The notes beneath the pieces are model-generated. The model was not told where the DNA came from, searched no databases, and was given only the letters and a program-made list of their open reading frames with translations. Source: Sphagnum magellanicum (Eukaryota; Streptophyta; Sphagnopsida; Sphagnales; Sphagnaceae). From it: a stretch of 64,000 bases of DNA. Made by a program: the position numbers and the translations under genes. The stretch lies in NCBI GenBank assembly GCA_021904315.1, contig CM038919.1:12579666-12643665 (forward strand), read 5' to 3'. Below, piece by piece: positions 60,606-64,000 of this stretch; within the stretch, counting starts at the first letter, position 1, and every line of letters starts with the position of its first letter.

Positions 60606-63600
60606 TTTTACTAATGCATTAGCCAACTTTGTGGCCAAAAATCCATATTAGATTAACATTTATGTGACATAAACCAATTAATGACATTGAAACACCATTT
60701 TGAGTTGCAACAAAACAAACACATATATATTTAGTTTTTTCAACTGCATAACCCATTTGTTTAACAATTATAAAATGTTTCAAATAAATTAGGTTCAATA
60801 TATAACAAATTGGGTCCAAAACATAGCATTGCAATTCAATTATGGATGAATTATATACACTAGATAATGAATTAAATCCATGGCGCATTGACCAAATTTC
60901 ACTACAATAGATTCAATGGACTATATCGTAATATAGTTCTATTACATACTGACCCATTTCACTTGCATTGGATTTAAGGCTAAATAAAGTTATTTCACTA
61001 TGAAGGCCCCATAGTGATTTAGGTTAATGAATTGCACTCACGATTTGTACTAGTGATCATAGTCCACACCAAGAATTGACAATAAACCAAAAGCCAACCA
61101 CACAATTCAACAAAATACCATTGTTGTTAAAACTTACAAAATATAAACACAAAATAAAACATGCTAATTCCAAAGAAGAAAACAATTTTCAATGAACCCC
61201 TTTGTTGATGACATTAACATCTTCCAAAACCAAAAGTGATTTGTTTAAAGTGACAATATTTTTAGTTACTCCATCCATCTTCTATCAATATTCATTATAG
61301 GTTACAGAAGAAATGTTAAAGGATCTCAAGCTTTATTAAAGGTTTCAAACCATGAATCAAGAAACAAATTAATTGTAAATGATGCTTTAAGAGGTCACAC
61401 CTTGTATAGTTAAGCAAACATTTGAAATAAAATGGTTTTATTAATATGTTATGAATTAACAAAATATTTCAAGAATATCTCAAAATATTCAAAATATATT
61501 CAAAGGATAATTTCATAATGAATTATAGGCACCTATTTACATTTAAGTAAATTATAAATTAAATATTTAGAAAAAAGTTGCACGTTATATTGTTTTGCAT
61601 GCCATTTGAAATAAAATGGAATTGATTTCCCCAAGAAATGATGACAATGTCTAAATTTATTTTATAGTGTTTTTTAGTAATCACTTGCATAAGTGGTCTT
61701 ATGTGATTGTTATGAATAAATGAGTGAAATTGTTGAACATGTTGTATAAATGGACATGTATGTTTTGTTCGATGAGCTTGTGTTAATCGTCATACATAAA
61801 TCATATTTTTGTTATTTGTAATATAAAAAAATATATGAAATGGGTGATATTAAGGAATTGAGAATCTAATTGTATAAAACTTTTTACAGAATACATGATT
61901 TTTAATATATTTGTTATGACACATGCAATTGTAAAATTGAGATTTCCTTGCATCATTTAAAATTTAAAAAATTATAACTTTTGATTTGACACTAAATATT
62001 TTGAACTTGGAACATATGTATTACCATGGATAAGTTTATTACAAGTATTACACTTTGTGCTTTATAACCAAGTATCACATAGACTATCACAATTCAAAAA
62101 TATGTTCATAATGATATGTTCCATGCTTGATTACTTAATTTATTTATTTTTCAAATATTATGAATTCTACTAATGATGATTAATTGAAATTCGTTCAAGT
62201 AGGATAACTTTAAATTCCATAAGTCACAAGTTTTAATTATCACTTGGACAGTTCCAAACAAAAATTTGTTTAATTCATTCCTAAGTAAAGAAGCATGGAC
62301 AAGTTTCTTTTTGGATTTGTGTCTTTTTAAAGTTTTTTTCCCCAACACTATATTTGTGAGTAGATTTTCAATACCTTCATCAATTTGTTTCATTTCTTTT
62401 TAATTTATTCAATTGTTGAATTGAAATTCCATTCAATGTATTTGAATCCAATTCAATTAAAATAAAAATAATTTAACTTTCAATTCAATTCAAGTTACAT
62501 GCAATTTCATTCAATGTTTCCATTTGAATGGGACTTAATTTTTACAAAATCAATTTAGTTTTTTCATCAATTGATTGTCATTAGTATTGCATAGTAACAC
62601 AAAGCCCAAGTTTTATGGATGTAAAAAATGGGATTATGAAAATATCATACTCCAATTCTGACAACATATTAGCATATAGGAAAAAGGGGTAGAATTAGTT
62701 CCAATGAAGAAAACAAAACAAAAGGTTGAGAGACAATTTGCAATAAAAAGTTACGTCGTTTGTGACATAAAGACCTTCATGCAAAAAAAAAAAAAACTTA
62801 ACATCACAATACACTCTAATTGGGTGAAAATGAATTTCTTTTTGTTACCTAATGAATAAATGTGTCAAAGGATAAGAATTCAACTTTGATAATAAGGTAA
62901 ACAGGGTGTATCGTTGTCCCCCAATCATTAACTTAAAGTTGGGTTTGTTTTCATTCTTTGATTCTTCTTGTTCCTTGACATGTTGTCTATTGTGACATCT
63001 GTTACATTGGAAGTGCATTGAAAAGCTTTCAATCTTATGACATTGAGAAACATTTTTTAAAACATTTTGTCATCATTGCTCACAACAGCCCACATTATCA
63101 ATTTCAATTTTGGAAGTGGTAAAAAGTTTTACAGTGTAAATTGTGTGTTTTTTAAAATTATTTTATTTTAGAGTTTTTTTTTAGTGTTGTTCAGTTTTTG
63201 ATTTCAAAAGAACCTTTGGTCTTGATTTTGTTTTTTGTTTTTTTTTTGGGTTTCTTTTATAATGGAACGTTTGATTTGGTCTTGAAATGAGTTTTTTGAA
63301 TTTTGAAAACCTTTGCATTCAGTCATTTTCACAAAAAAAATGTCATTAGAACTAGTTCAATTTAAGATTAAATCTAGTTCCATTTCCATTACACACAATT
63401 AAAATTTTTTTCGTGTGTAATAGTATTCAATTAATGGACAAAATTCAGGATAGGGATTATGTAATATTGATTAAATGTACACCTAATCAAATGCAATAAT
63501 TTGTCATAAATGTAGAGTCAAACCTATATATATATATATATAATATAAAGTTGTATTTATGTACTTACAAAACATGAACTTGTTTAAAATGCGGCAACAC

Positions 63601-64000
63601 CTTAGTTCAAGTTTTAATTCAATTTTGAAATAGTTTAGATGCACACTTAGGTTCTAATGACAATTGTAACAAGACACAAAACCTCTTATCTGAAAACCCT
63701 CAAACTTGATCTATAACTTAAACTTGCCTAAATCCCAAAACTTGCCAACATTGGTTTATTTTCGCCATGTGAGTCTTGATAATTTAACAAGGTTGCTTTG
63801 AGAATCATTGTTTCAAAAGGAACTTCTAGCAATCTTGTTTGAGACCTTAAACCTTCATATATTTGTATCAAGATGCAACAATTATTGACAAGTATACTTG
63901 CACTATGTACACTATAATATAATGTAGTTTTTCTTACATTCCTAGACCAAGAAGGCTCATGACACGATGTGTGAAGTTGTGGTTTCATCCATCACAATGA
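60606..64000. other. AT-rich intergenic DNA to the window end
   Basis: No gene recognised. A short (TA)n tract lies at about 63525-63543. The phrases near 63180-63300 (agaacctttggtcttgattttg) echo the GGTTCTGG block at 30.9 kb. Confidence 0.5.

Overview
The window is nuclear DNA of a land plant. The evidence is GT-AG introns of plant type, a phi-class glutathione transferase, a plant-specific NMCP/CRWN nuclear-lamina protein, an NADK3-type NAD(H) kinase of plant length and exon structure, a legume-lectin-fold secreted protein, telo-box promoter motifs, and plant-like solo LTRs and Mutator-like transposon debris. The species cannot be fixed from sequence alone. The very AT-rich, repeat-filled intergenic DNA and a Penelope-like element would fit a gymnosperm or a seed-free plant, but that is inference.

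Layout. 1-7.4 kb: six 3' exons of an NMCP/CRWN gene (+), whose 5' end lies left of the window; its first visible intron carries a decayed Penelope-like retroelement. 7.4-19.2 kb: no intact gene; GATGA-rich repeats, two solo LTRs in tandem (11.30-13.05 kb), an AT-rich stretch, a tandem array (14.3-15.3 kb) and a broken MULE transposase with a SWIM finger (minus strand, 15.6-18.4 kb). 19.18-36.62 kb: a large inverted duplication. The left arm (19.18-23.87 kb) carries one GST gene on the minus strand and the right arm (31.17-36.62 kb) carries its near-identical twin on the plus strand; the two genes point away from each other. The 7.3-kb spacer holds a third solo LTR. 38.7-40.7 kb: a complete five-exon NADK3 gene (minus). 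41-48 kb: AT-rich DNA with diverged repeats. 48.66-49.71 kb: an intronless legume-lectin-domain gene (+), preceded by a tandemly duplicated leader. 51.97-54.53 kb: an intronless protein kinase with a DFG-degenerate domain and a long tail built partly of internal repeats. 54.5-64 kb: AT-rich DNA without recognisable genes, with one minisatellite near 60.1-60.6 kb.

The genes do not form a pathway; they are ordinary neighbours in a gene-sparse region. The signals most worth following are: the GST inverted repeat, whose divergence falls from about 10% at the outer edge to under 1% in the exons; the Penelope-like element inside a nuclear-lamina gene; and the unusual kinase tail. I found no prokaryotic-type system, CRISPR array, rRNA or convincing tRNA.
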